From an uncultured Lachnospiraceae bacterium (lineage in GTDB: Bacteria; Bacillota; Clostridia; Lachnospirales; Lachnospiraceae), in assembly GCA_947630085.1 (NCBI GenBank), contig CANRGP010000002.1:1-58346 (forward strand): 58,346 bases of DNA, given 5' to 3'. Positions 23,866-33,599 of this stretch are shown one piece after another. A program made the position numbers and the translations under genes. The notes under the pieces were generated by a model, which searched no databases, was not told the DNA's origin, and saw nothing but the letters and a program-made list of their open reading frames with translations. Within the stretch, counting starts at the first letter, position 1; each line of letters starts with the position of its first letter.

Positions 23866-24066
23866 GGAAATCTCCTTTTCTGCATATTGGCGCATTGCTT
23901 CTATATAAAATCTTTGGTTCCCGGTACGGGCCGGCCCTTCCGCCTGCGGTGCGGGGCCCCCGATATCTCCAGTATAATAGAGCGAATGGGAAATGACAAT
24001 GAATTTCTGCCATTCTTTCCGGTTTTCTGCATAGATATGGAAGGAGAGAAAAAAGGGGCTTTCGGG

Positions 24067-26772
24067 ATGAAAGAATGGTATCGCTGCACGGCCGGAGAGG
24101 TCTTAGAGGCCCTTCGGGTGACACCTCAGGGGATGAGCGAAGAACAGGCGAGGGAGCGCAGGCAGGAATACGGGGAGAACCGCATCAGGGAGCCCGGACG
24201 CAAGTCCGCGTTTCGTGTATTCCTGGAGCAGTTTGAGGATCTGCTGGTGGTGATCCTGATCGGGGCCGCCGTTATCTCCATGCTGACGGACAACGTGGAG
24301 AGCACGGTGGTCATTTTTGCGGTTATTCTGCTCAACGCCATCCTTGGGACCGTTCAGCACGAGAGAGCGGAAAAATCTCTGGAAAGTCTCCGCGCCCTGT
24401 CATCGCCAACGGCCAGGGTAAGGAGGGACGGGGTGAGGCGTGAGATCCCTTCCTCCGAGGTGGTGGTAGGCGATATCCTGTATCTGGAGGCCGGCGATAT
24501 GGTAGCGGCCGACGCCCGCGTGATCCGGTGCACGTCTCTTCGGGTAAACGAAAGCTCCCTCACAGGAGAGTCGGGGCCCGTGGAGAAGGACATAAAGCCG
24601 CTTCCGGCCAGGGTCCCTCTTGCGGAGAGGAGAAGCATGGTGTATTCCGGATCACTGGTCACGGCGGGAGTGGGAACCGCCGTTGTGACGGCGACCGGCA
24701 TGGATACGGAGATCGGTACGATCGCCTCTTTGATGGATACGGCAAAGGAAAAGAAGACGCCGCTCCAGATCAGCCTGGACCAGTTCAGCAGCAGGCTTGC
24801 CGCCGCGATCCTGGTGATATGCCTGATCGTTTTCGGTCTGAGCGTTTACCGCAATATGACGGTTCTGGATTCGCTGCTGTTCGCGGTGGCGCTGGCGGTG
24901 GCCGCGATCCCGGAGGCTCTGGGTTCCATCGTTACCATAGTCCAGGCGATGGGAACTCAGAAAATGGCAAAGGAAAACGCGATCATCAAAGACCTGAAAG
25001 CGGTAGAAAGCCTGGGCTGCGTGTCGGTGATATGTACAGATAAAACGGGGACCCTGACGCAGAACCGGATGAAGGTGGAGGAGGTAACAGTGGCAGGGCA
25101 GCGGATCCCCGCCGGGAAGCTGGATCCGTCCGTGCCCGTCCACAGCCGCTTCCTGGAAGCCTGTACGCTTGTCAACGATTCGGAGATCTCCCCGGAGCAG
25201 GGGGAGAGGCGGGAAAACGCGGCGAATCGGAGCGGAGGGGCGGGCGTGGGAGATGCCACGGAGCTGGCGCTTCTGGAGCTGGTACGCGGCTGCGGGCTTT
25301 CGCCGGAGCGGATCCGGGCCAGATATCCGCGGATTGGGGAGATCCCCTTTGATTCCGAGAGAAAAATGATGAGCACGCTGCACCGCAGCGGAAGCGAGCG
25401 GATCCTTTTCTGCAAGGGCGGTATGGATATCTTATTGGGGAAATGCACCCGGATCGCGGACAACGACGGCGTGAGAAGGATGAGCCGGGCGGACAGAGAC
25501 TTTCTTTTTATGCAGAGCGCGGCCTGCTCGCGCAGGGGCCTGCGCGTTCTGGCGGCGGCCTACCGGATCCTGCCCCGGGACGAAAAGGATATCCGAGAGG
25601 ACGATCTGATATTTGCGGGAATGGCGGCGATGATGGATCCGCCGAGGCCGGAGAGCGTGCAGGCGGTGGCCGATGCCAGGAGGGCGGGAATACGTCCCGT
25701 TATGATCACCGGCGACCATAAGCTGACCGCCGCCGCAGTCGCGGAACAGATCGGGATCCTTGACAGAGGCAGGCCGCAGGGAGAGGGAGTGACGACGGGG
25801 GCCGAGCTGGACGCCATGGAGGAGAAGGAGCTGGAGGATAGGCTGGAAGACATCAGTGTCTATGCCCGCGTGACTCCCCGCCATAAATTAAGAATCGTAA
25901 AAGCCTGGCAGAAAAAAGGAAATATCGTGGCCATGACGGGGGACGGCGTGAATGATGCCCCGGCTCTCAAACAGGCCGATATCGGAGTGGCGATGGGGCA
26001 GAACGGGACCGAGGTGTCGAAGGACGCCGCCGACATGATCCTGGCGGACGACAATTTCGCAACGATCATCAAGGCCGTCGCCAACGGACGGAATGTTTAC
26101 CGCAACATCCGCAACGCCATTCAGTTTTTGCTTTCCGGAAATATGGCGGGGATCCTGTGCGTCTTATACACGACGCTGCTCGCTTTTCCGCTTCCGTTCG
26201 CGCCGGTCCATCTGCTCTTTATCAATCTGCTCACGGATTCGCTCCCGGCGGTCGCCATCGGCATGGAACCGGCGGAGAGGGGGCTTTTGGATCTGCCGCC
26301 CAGAAATCCGGGGAAGGGGATCCTGACGGGAAGATTTCTTCGGGATCTTCTGGTGCAGGGGGGCCTGATCGCATTTTGTACGCTGTGCGCTTACCATATC
26401 GGGCTGCTGGGATTTCCGGAAGTGCGGCCGGAGATTGCCGGCTGGAACAGAATTTCCGTCTGCGGCAATGCCGCGGCAAGCACGATGGCCTTTGCCACGC
26501 TGACGCTGGCCCGGCTTTTCCACGGCTTCAACTGCCGGGGCAGCCGTTCGGTCCTGCGGCTCGGACTGTTCGCCAACCGCTATACGGTCCTTGCTTTTTT
26601 GACGGGCGTGTTTCTTCTGGCGGCCGCTCTGTTCGTTCCCGGACTCCAGTCCATGTTCGCGGTCGCGGATCTGAGTGTCCCGCAGCTCTGCACGGTGGCA
26701 TTTCTGGCTTTTTTCCCCACAGCCGTGATCCAAATGTGGCGGATCGTGAGGGAATTCTGCACAGTTATCTGA
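24067..26772 (+). CDS. Cation-translocating P-type ATPase (Ca2+-type)
   Basis: ICTDKTGTLTQNRM, PEALGSIVTIVQAMGTQKMAKENAI, MTGDGVNDAPALK. Confidence 0.92.
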   Translation: MKEWYRCTAGEVLEALRVTPQGMSEEQARERRQEYGENRIREPGRKSAFRVFLEQFEDLLVVILIGAAVISMLTDNVESTVVIFAVILLNAILGTVQHERAEKSLESLRALSSPTARVRRDGVRREIPSSEVVVGDILYLEAGDMVAADARVIRCTSLRVNESSLTGESGPVEKDIKPLPARVPLAERRSMVYSGSLVTAGVGTAVVTATGMDTEIGTIASLMDTAKEKKTPLQISLDQFSSRLAAAILVICLIVFGLSVYRNMTVLDSLLFAVALAVAAIPEALGSIVTIVQAMGTQKMAKENAIIKDLKAVESLGCVSVICTDKTGTLTQNRMKVEEVTVAGQRIPAGKLDPSVPVHSRFLEACTLVNDSEISPEQGERRENAANRSGGAGVGDATELALLELVRGCGLSPERIRARYPRIGEIPFDSERKMMSTLHRSGSERILFCKGGMDILLGKCTRIADNDGVRRMSRADRDFLFMQSAACSRRGLRVLAAAYRILPRDEKDIREDDLIFAGMAAMMDPPRPESVQAVADARRAGIRPVMITGDHKLTAAAVAEQIGILDRGRPQGEGVTTGAELDAMEEKELEDRLEDISVYARVTPRHKLRIVKAWQKKGNIVAMTGDGVNDAPALKQADIGVAMGQNGTEVSKDAADMILADDNFATIIKAVANGRNVYRNIRNAIQFLLSGNMAGILCVLYTTLLAFPLPFAPVHLLFINLLTDSLPAVAIGMEPAERGLLDLPPRNPGKGILTGRFLRDLLVQGGLIAFCTLCAYHIGLLGFPEVRPEIAGWNRISVCGNAAASTMAFATLTLARLFHGFNCRGSRSVLRLGLFANRYTVLAFLTGVFLLAAALFVPGLQSMFAVADLSVPQLCTVAFLAFFPTAVIQMWRIVREFCTVI

Positions 26773-26878
26773 AAATATGCCGTGTTTTGCCTTGTAAAAT
26801 GGGATTCCGTGTGCTATTCTGTTAAACAGGGACGGCTTGGGGAAAGCGGCAGAAAAAGCCGCCCGGAAGGAGAACATC

Positions 26879-27772
26879 ATGAAGCTGGTCACGTATGAGG
26901 TGGAGAAGAAGCAGTGCCTGGGCATTTTTAACGGGGACAGCAGTTATATTTTCCCTTTGAAGAGCCTGGGAATGGACTATCGGACCATGGAGGAGGCCAT
27001 CGCCGGGATGTGCGAGTCGGAGAAGCAGCTTTTGAATTACACGGCGGGAAAGGATCCGTGGGAGGTTTCCGGCGCGGCCAGGAGAGATGAGGTGAGAATC
27101 CTCGCCCCGATCCTTCAGCCGGCCCGGGATGTGATCTGCCTCGGGCTGAATTACAGGAAGCACGCCGAGGAATCCGCCCGGTATAAGCATGAGGAATTCT
27201 CCGGAGAGATCCCGGATGCGGTATATTTTTCCAAACGCGTGAACCGCTCCACCGGCGACGGGGAGACGATCCCCAGCCATTCGGATATGACGGAGAAGCT
27301 GGATTACGAGGTGGAACTGGCGGTGATCCTTGGCAGGGATGCCTGCCGGATCACGGAGGAGGAAGCGGAGGAATACATATTCGGATACACCATTATCAAC
27401 GATGTCAGCGCCCGTGATGTGCAGATGCGCCACCGACAGTGGTTTTTGGGGAAGAGCCTGGACGGCTTTCTCCCCATGGGGCCGTGCATCGTATCCGCCG
27501 ACGAGATCGGCTACCCCCCGAAGCTGGCGATCCGTTCTTATGTAAACGGCCAGCTGCGCCAGAACAGCAATACGGAGAATCTGATTTTCGATATCGGATA
27601 TGTGCTCCGCGAGCTTTCCGCGGGGATGACCCTGAAGGCCGGGACGATCATTGCCCTGGGAACTCCCGACGGGGTGGGAATGGGCTTTGACCCGCCCAGA
27701 TTTCTGAAGCCCGGCGACGAGGTGGTGTGCGAGATCGAGGGGATCGGACGGCTGACAAACCGGGTGGAATGA
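26879..27772 (+). CDS. Fumarylacetoacetate hydrolase family protein
   Basis: ICLGLNYRKHAEESA; DYEVELAVILGRDA; TPDGVGMGFDPPRFLKPGD. Confidence 0.93.
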   Translation: MKLVTYEVEKKQCLGIFNGDSSYIFPLKSLGMDYRTMEEAIAGMCESEKQLLNYTAGKDPWEVSGAARRDEVRILAPILQPARDVICLGLNYRKHAEESARYKHEEFSGEIPDAVYFSKRVNRSTGDGETIPSHSDMTEKLDYEVELAVILGRDACRITEEEAEEYIFGYTIINDVSARDVQMRHRQWFLGKSLDGFLPMGPCIVSADEIGYPPKLAIRSYVNGQLRQNSNTENLIFDIGYVLRELSAGMTLKAGTIIALGTPDGVGMGFDPPRFLKPGDEVVCEIEGIGRLTNRVE

Positions 27773-27797
27773 GTGTGATTCTTGAGAAAGTTTTTTC

Positions 27798-27831
27798 TCC
27801 GGGCAGGACTCCTGCCCGGAATTGTTTTTTT
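27798..27831 (+). terminator. Rho-independent terminator after FAH gene
   Basis: TCCGGGCAGGACTCCTGCCCGGA then ATTGTTTTTTT. Confidence 0.85.
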
Positions 27832-27944
27832 AAGAAGAGATACCCCGCAAGGTATCTCGCGAGGGTGATTTTTAGGATTTTTTTCAATGTTTTCAATATT
27901 TTTTCTTGTATTTAACAGGAAGAAGCGCTATAATTAGGGCGAAA

Positions 27945-28166
27945 GAAAGATAAGAGGGGGCGAGAGCATCTGAAAACAGGAAACAAAGAGGTGTCTTTGC
28001 GGGTATCACTCTCATAGTCCGAGCCGCGTGGCCTGTGAGGGGGAGACGCAGGATACGACGTAGTTGGAGCACCAGAATGGCGTGATATTCAGAGACCGTG
28101 TCAGCCGGCCCTGAAGCGAGGCAGGCAGGAATCTGCCGCATATGGATCACCCTGAGATCAGGGAGT
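27945..28166 (+). ncRNA. Candidate structured RNA leader (possibly raiA-like, unverified)
   Basis: ~220 nt non-coding, locally GC-rich, nested helices by eye: GTATC/GATAC enclosing CTCATAG/CTGTGAG and GCC-GCGT-GGC; CAAAGA-GGTG-TCTTTG; GGCAG/CTGCC; CCCTG-AGAT-CAGGG just before the SD. Confidence 0.45.
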
Positions 28167-28179
28167 TAGGAGGATAATT

Positions 28180-31100
28180 ATGAAGAATAAAAGAGAATGG
28201 AAGAGAAGATGCCGCGCGGCGATCAATCTCTTCCTGGCAGTGGCATTATTTGTGAATATGTTCGGTGCCACCGCGTTCGCGACCACTGGAAGTCGCGGGG
28301 GGGTAACGGGTAACGGAGAGCCCGGCGCAGGTTTTGAAAATCAGAATGAAGAGCCGACGGAGCCGGATACAGCTACGCCCGGAGACGCGGATGAGGCAGA
28401 GCAGGGAACCAGGAACCTTGTATCCGAGATTGCCGAGTACAGGGGAACCGGGCTGCAGTCTGAGAATCCGCCTCAGGGCAATGGAATCATGCCGATGGCG
28501 AGATCTACTATACGGACCAAAACAAATGATTTTACAGGTTATCAAGGTTCAATCGATAAAGCTGTCGGAGAAACCGGGTTTGTTCAGAATCTGCCTTATT
28601 TGATGGGCGATTGTTCTTTTGGCGATCCAATTTTAGTCGTGCCGGTTGACGATAATTATGGTTATTACGATGCAAATGTGACGGATAGCGCCGGGATTTT
28701 GAACGGCAGTTATTCGACAGATGGTTACAGAGCAAATTATGGAGATGAATATTGGGACGATTATTATGGTTGGCCTGCTTTCACCTATGATTATACGGCG
28801 AGTCGTCCCGGTAAAACGACACTGAGTTTGAAGTATTCTTATCAGTTTAATTGCGATGAGTATGGGGAGGATAGATGCGGTATTTGTGCTTATTATGGGA
28901 TCGATAACTATATTTACTGCAATATCCACCAGACAAAGACCGCGACGCCGTATTATAACATCAATGTCTACGCCAATTACACACTGAACTTTGATGCCAA
29001 CGGCGGCAATGGCGCACCGAATAATGTGACTCAAGGCAGGGTGTTTGATGATAAATTTCTAATTACGATACCCAATAGTATACCAACCAAAGATGGTGCA
29101 ACGTTTCTTGGTTGGGCCTCTGATAAAGATGCCACGTCATCTGAATATCAACCAGGTGATAGTTACACAATTAGCTGGACAGAAAGTGATGGAGCCAATG
29201 CAGTCCGTACTTTGTATGCGGTGTGGGATGACGGAACAGCGGGCGTACCAGAACCACCTAAAGCCAGTGACTTGTACGGGATCTTTAACCATGAAATGGT
29301 CACTGTTAAATGTGTGAGTCCAAATGAGACAAATCCTGTTCATGCTGCTTGTACTTACACCACTTGGAATGGAGGGGATAGTAATTACATAATTGGTAAG
29401 GTGGAGGAGTCTGATGGAAGGTACATTTGCACGGTTATTCTTGATTTAGAAGGATATGTAGAAAGATATAGTCTTTTAGCTCCGTCTCAAGGCGCAGGTA
29501 TTAGCCATATGCTTGCAACTGGGGAAGCGACAACCAAAGAGGTTACGCTGACATGGGATGGAATGAAGTGGATAGCTCCAGATTGGTCGCCTATTGTGGT
29601 GAAAGCGGTTTGCCAGCCTCAGGAACCGGTGCTTCCGGATCCGAAGAACGGCGATCTTTCTGTGACAAAAACAGTAGCAGGTTCAAAATTTGAGTTTACG
29701 TCGGGCGAAACTGTCACATGGAACATTACAATCAAAAATAACACGAGTTATGATAAGTATGTTGATGTGACAGATAATTTGCCTGGTGCAACTTTGCGTT
29801 ACGATGATGGAACTGTTGTAAGTGGAACGGTTTATGTCAAAGCAAAAGGCACTGTGATATTAAAGGCAAGTTACGTAATTCCGGAAGGCAGCGCGGCTGG
29901 TACAATTTCTAATACAGCTACAGTAACAGACAACGGGTCTGATCCGGATGCGCCTGTTGAGCATGGAATAAGTTATAGTGCGCAGGATAATAATGCTACT
30001 GTTAGGCCAGAGGCTTCAGAAAAGATCACGGTTAAGTTTAACGATGGCGAAGCCAGTGGTCATGCATTTGCGGAGCAGACGTACAATCCCGAGAAGCGAG
30101 CAGACGGGGACTACATTGATCTGTTCAATACCAGTGAATATGCTCATGCCCCGCAGCTCGACGATGAACATCATCCCATGTGGACCGGTTATGTCTTCAA
30201 AGGGTGGGAGAGATCCGAAGATTCAAATGGCAATGTAACCTATACTGCTACTTGGGAAAAAGATGTCCCGAAGGGGCCTGCGCCATCCCTGGAGACTTTG
30301 CGGGACAAAATCACGAATATCATGGTTGATTGTGTTACCACCGAAGGGGAACATGAGACCAAGAACTATCCCGTTCAGGAAGGCAGCTACACCGTTGGAG
30401 ACTTGTACACTCCTCAGGGTGGCGGTGCTCAGTGGGTTGATGTCACCTTTGATGCATCCAAGTATGTTGAACTCTACAACAGCGATATTGGTGTTACCCA
30501 CACAAGTGTCTCCGGCTCCGAGCAGATCGTAGTGTCCTTTATGTACTTTGAGAGCGGTGCTGCTGATGCTGGGAAATGGTGGCTTGTCAACAAGGAGGGT
30601 ACGCCTAGTTCGGAAAATAAAACTGACATTACCTTTAAGGTTGAGCATGAGAATATGCTTCCGGAGCCCCAGAGAGATGATCTGGAAGTTTCTAAAGTAG
30701 TGACTTCCGCTCTTGAAGTGAAGCCTGGTGAAAAGGTGACATGGGATATTGAGATAACCAATACTACAGATTATCACAAGTATGTTATGGTAGAGGATCA
30801 GTTGGATGGCGTTTTGCTGAGCTATCCGGAAGGCAGTCTGGAAAACGGTCTGCTGCATATTGCTCCGGGAGAGACGGTTAAGGTGAAAGCTGAATATACA
30901 GTTCCGGCGGATGCAGCGACCGGAGCGATCAGCAACACAGCTGTAGTAACGGATAAAGGGTCTGACAAAGACAATCTGGCAGAGCCTGGCATCAGTCACA
31001 GCGCTACTAATTCAAGTGCCCAGGTCGTACCAAAGACGTATACAGTTAAATATACGGACGGTGTGGAAGACAAAGAGATATTTAAAGACCAGACGTATAC

Positions 31101-31992
31101 GGTCGAAGAGGGTCAGAGCGTCCCGAAATTTAATTCCTGTACAGATGGCAAGGCGAGGGTAGACGAAAAGGGCAATCCGGTTCGTGACGGATATGTTTTT
31201 GATGGATGGACTGAGGAGAAAGAGGAATCAACCGGCAATGTGACCTATACGGCCCAGTGGAAGGAAGAGACAACCGGCGGCGGAGAAACCAATCCCGGCG
31301 GCGGTGAGACGAATCCCGGCGGCGGAGAAACCAATCCTGGCGGCGGCGAGACGAATCCCGGCGGCGGAGAAACTAACCCCGGTGGCGGAGAGACGAATCC
31401 CGGCGGCGGAGAAACTAACCCCGGTGGCGGTGAGACGAATCCCGGCGGCGGAGAAACCAATCCTGGCGGCGGCGAGACGAATCCCGGCGGCGGAGAGACG
31501 AATCCCGGCGGCGGAGAAACCAATCCTGGCGGCGGAGAGACGAATCCTGGCGGCGGAGAGACGAATCCTGGCGGTGGAACAACTGGCGGAACGACCGGTG
31601 GAACAACTGGCGGAACGACCGGTGGAACAACTGGCGGAACGACTGGCGGAACAACCGGCGGAACAACCGGCGGAACAACCGGTGGAACGACTGGCGGAGC
31701 AACTGGCGGAACAACCGGTGGAACGACCGGTGGAGCAACTGGCGGACTTGTTGAGATCCAGGATGACGAAGTACCGCTGGCAACCGCTGACGGTATCGTT
31801 CCTCAGTCCTCCGGAAGCACGGCAGGCAGTCAGCTGGTTATGATTGAGGACGAGGAAGTACCGCTTACCGATATTCCGAAAACCAGAGATACTATGCGGG
31901 GTGGTTTGTTCGGACTCCTCAGTCTGCTTGCTCTGGCCGGAATGGTGCTGACAGGCAGCATGGAGAGTATAAGAAGGAAAAAAGAACAGTAA
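28180..31992 (+). CDS. Repeat-rich cell-surface protein: signal peptide, InlB/Flg_new-like repeats, two DUF11-like domains, GGGETNP and TTGG repeats, sorting-signal-like C-terminus
   Basis: Signal peptide; YTLNFDANGG..., VKYTDG...GYVFDGWTEE; VTWNITIKNNTSYDKYVDVTDNLPGATL; C-term IPKTRDTMRGGLFGLLSLLALAGMVLTGSMESIRRKKEQ. Confidence 0.9.
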   Translation: MKNKREWKRRCRAAINLFLAVALFVNMFGATAFATTGSRGGVTGNGEPGAGFENQNEEPTEPDTATPGDADEAEQGTRNLVSEIAEYRGTGLQSENPPQGNGIMPMARSTIRTKTNDFTGYQGSIDKAVGETGFVQNLPYLMGDCSFGDPILVVPVDDNYGYYDANVTDSAGILNGSYSTDGYRANYGDEYWDDYYGWPAFTYDYTASRPGKTTLSLKYSYQFNCDEYGEDRCGICAYYGIDNYIYCNIHQTKTATPYYNINVYANYTLNFDANGGNGAPNNVTQGRVFDDKFLITIPNSIPTKDGATFLGWASDKDATSSEYQPGDSYTISWTESDGANAVRTLYAVWDDGTAGVPEPPKASDLYGIFNHEMVTVKCVSPNETNPVHAACTYTTWNGGDSNYIIGKVEESDGRYICTVILDLEGYVERYSLLAPSQGAGISHMLATGEATTKEVTLTWDGMKWIAPDWSPIVVKAVCQPQEPVLPDPKNGDLSVTKTVAGSKFEFTSGETVTWNITIKNNTSYDKYVDVTDNLPGATLRYDDGTVVSGTVYVKAKGTVILKASYVIPEGSAAGTISNTATVTDNGSDPDAPVEHGISYSAQDNNATVRPEASEKITVKFNDGEASGHAFAEQTYNPEKRADGDYIDLFNTSEYAHAPQLDDEHHPMWTGYVFKGWERSEDSNGNVTYTATWEKDVPKGPAPSLETLRDKITNIMVDCVTTEGEHETKNYPVQEGSYTVGDLYTPQGGGAQWVDVTFDASKYVELYNSDIGVTHTSVSGSEQIVVSFMYFESGAADAGKWWLVNKEGTPSSENKTDITFKVEHENMLPEPQRDDLEVSKVVTSALEVKPGEKVTWDIEITNTTDYHKYVMVEDQLDGVLLSYPEGSLENGLLHIAPGETVKVKAEYTVPADAATGAISNTAVVTDKGSDKDNLAEPGISHSATNSSAQVVPKTYTVKYTDGVEDKEIFKDQTYTVEEGQSVPKFNSCTDGKARVDEKGNPVRDGYVFDGWTEEKEESTGNVTYTAQWKEETTGGGETNPGGGETNPGGGETNPGGGETNPGGGETNPGGGETNPGGGETNPGGGETNPGGGETNPGGGETNPGGGETNPGGGETNPGGGETNPGGGETNPGGGTTGGTTGGTTGGTTGGTTGGTTGGTTGGTTGGTTGGTTGGATGGTTGGTTGGATGGLVEIQDDEVPLATADGIVPQSSGSTAGSQLVMIEDEEVPLTDIPKTRDTMRGGLFGLLSLLALAGMVLTGSMESIRRKKEQ
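31276..31574 (+). repeat. ~14 tandem copies of a 21-bp unit encoding GGGETNP
   Basis: GGCGGCGGAGAAACCAATCCC and synonymous variants. Confidence 0.95.
31575..31745 (+). repeat. ~14 tandem copies of a 12-bp unit encoding GTTG/GATG
   Basis: GGAACAACTGGC and variants in direct succession. Confidence 0.93.
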
Positions 31993-32294
31993 TTCTTTTC
32001 AGGGGCGCCGCCATCGGTCTGATGTGCGGCGCCCGGTTATTGCGTACAAACGGGAGGGAGCTTCTGCCTGCATTACGTCAATTATGAATAGAGTCTTTAA
32101 GAGTTATTGCGCGGATAGTTGACCTCGTATTTCAAAGCGGCAATCATTAGGGTGCTCATCAGCACTCTTTTCTTATTATTCATCTACTAATTTTGAATCT
32201 TAACAATAGTGGGAGTATGATTTTGCCAAAATAATGCAAATGCTTTACTTTTTCGTTACAATGTCATATACTATATTCGAAAGGAGCGTTTTGT

Positions 32295-32564
32295 ATGGCA
32301 CAGACAGTTAATGTGAACTTCCGTATGGATGCGGATTTGAAGAAAAGCATGGAGCAGACCTGCTCTGATTTGGGGATGTCTATGAGTACGGCATTTACCA
32401 TTTTCGCAAAAAAGGTAAGCCGTGAGAAGCGTATTCCGTTCGAGGTATCGGCGGATCCTTTCTATTCGGAAAGCAATATTCGCTATCTGGAACGAAAAAA
32501 AAAGGAGATTGACGAAGGCAGAGCGCATTTTGCAGAGCATGACTTGATAGAGGTGGATGACTGA
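32295..32564 (+). CDS. RelB/DinJ family antitoxin
   Basis: VNVNFRMDADLKKSMEQTCSDLGMSMSTAFTIFAKKVSREKRIPFEV. Confidence 0.9.
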   Translation: MAQTVNVNFRMDADLKKSMEQTCSDLGMSMSTAFTIFAKKVSREKRIPFEVSADPFYSESNIRYLERKKKEIDEGRAHFAEHDLIEVDD

Positions 32565-32824
32565 TGCGGTTATCATGGGAGGATGAAGCCTGGGCGGATT
32601 ACCTCTATTGGCAGGGACAGGATAAAAGGACCTTAAAGCGTATCAATATGCTGATAAAGGATATACAGAGAAGTCCATATGAGGGAATAGGAAAGCCGGA
32701 ACCGCTAAAGGAAAATCTAAACGGTATGTGGAGCAGACGCATAGACGAGGTCAACAGGATAGTCTATTATGAGAAATACGATGGCATTATTATAGTGTCA
32801 TGCCGGGGTCATTATGATGATTGA
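32564..32824 (+). CDS. Txe/YoeB family mRNA interferase toxin
   Basis: LSWEDEAWADYLYWQGQDKRTLKRINMLIKDIQRSPYEGIGKPEPLKENLNGMWSRRIDEVNRIVY...CRGHY. Confidence 0.93.
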   Translation: MRLSWEDEAWADYLYWQGQDKRTLKRINMLIKDIQRSPYEGIGKPEPLKENLNGMWSRRIDEVNRIVYYEKYDGIIIVSCRGHYDD

Positions 32825-32948
32825 GTTTTGATAAGGCCAGAATAGTATCCTAAATTCAAAGGGACAACAAAAGGACACTGAAAAGGAGCAAACCATCTCT
32901 GATTTGCTCCCTTATATTCCGAAAACTCCTTAAAACTATCGCCTGAGA

Positions 32949-33491
32949 TCAGCCAAAGTACCTCTCCAGCAGTCCCTTAAACGCCTTGCCATGTCTCGCC
33001 TCGTCGCGGGCCATCTCATGGACGGTGTCGTGGATCGCATCCAGATTCAGCTCCTTCGCGCGCTTCGCCAGGTCAACCTTGCCGGCGGTGGCGCCGTTCT
33101 CGGCGGCTACGCGCAGCTCCAGGTTCTTCTTGGTGCTGTCCGTGACGACCTCGCCCAGAAGCTCGGCGAACTTCGCTGCGTGCTCAGCCTCTTCGTAGGC
33201 GGCCTTCTCATAATACATACCGACCTCCGGATAGCCTTCTCTGTGGGCGACTCTCGCCATAGCCAGGTACATACCAACCTCGGTGCACTCGCCTTCAAAG
33301 TTGGCCCTCAGATCCGCCACGATATCCTCGCGGACACCCTTCGCTACGCCGATGCTGTGCTCGGCGGCCCAGGTCATCTCATCCTTCTGCTCCTCGAACT
33401 TGTCCGCCGGCGCCTTGCAGACCGGGCAGGCTTCGGGGGGAGTGTCGCCTTCATGTACATAACCGCAGACCTTGCAAACCCATTTTTTCAT
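32949..33491 (-). CDS. Rubrerythrin with N-terminal rubredoxin domain (reverse rubrerythrin type)
   Basis: [25 protein letters not shown] then ferritin-like helices. Confidence 0.92.
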   Translation of the reverse strand: MKKWVCKVCGYVHEGDTPPEACPVCKAPADKFEEQKDEMTWAAEHSIGVAKGVREDIVADLRANFEGECTEVGMYLAMARVAHREGYPEVGMYYEKAAYEEAEHAAKFAELLGEVVTDSTKKNLELRVAAENGATAGKVDLAKRAKELNLDAIHDTVHEMARDEARHGKAFKGLLERYFG

Positions 33492-33599
33492 CGTTAATGT
33501 CTCCTTTTTAATAAATTTTGTATTTTGTCCTACGATCTCCTGATATAGAGATAATAGGAATGATTCTTAATATTATAGTAACATATGGAAAAAGACCTG

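Noticed and set aside
31276-31745. CRISPR-like regular repeats
   Set aside because: Head-to-tail units with no spacers, in frame in a coding region; coding microsatellite-like repeats
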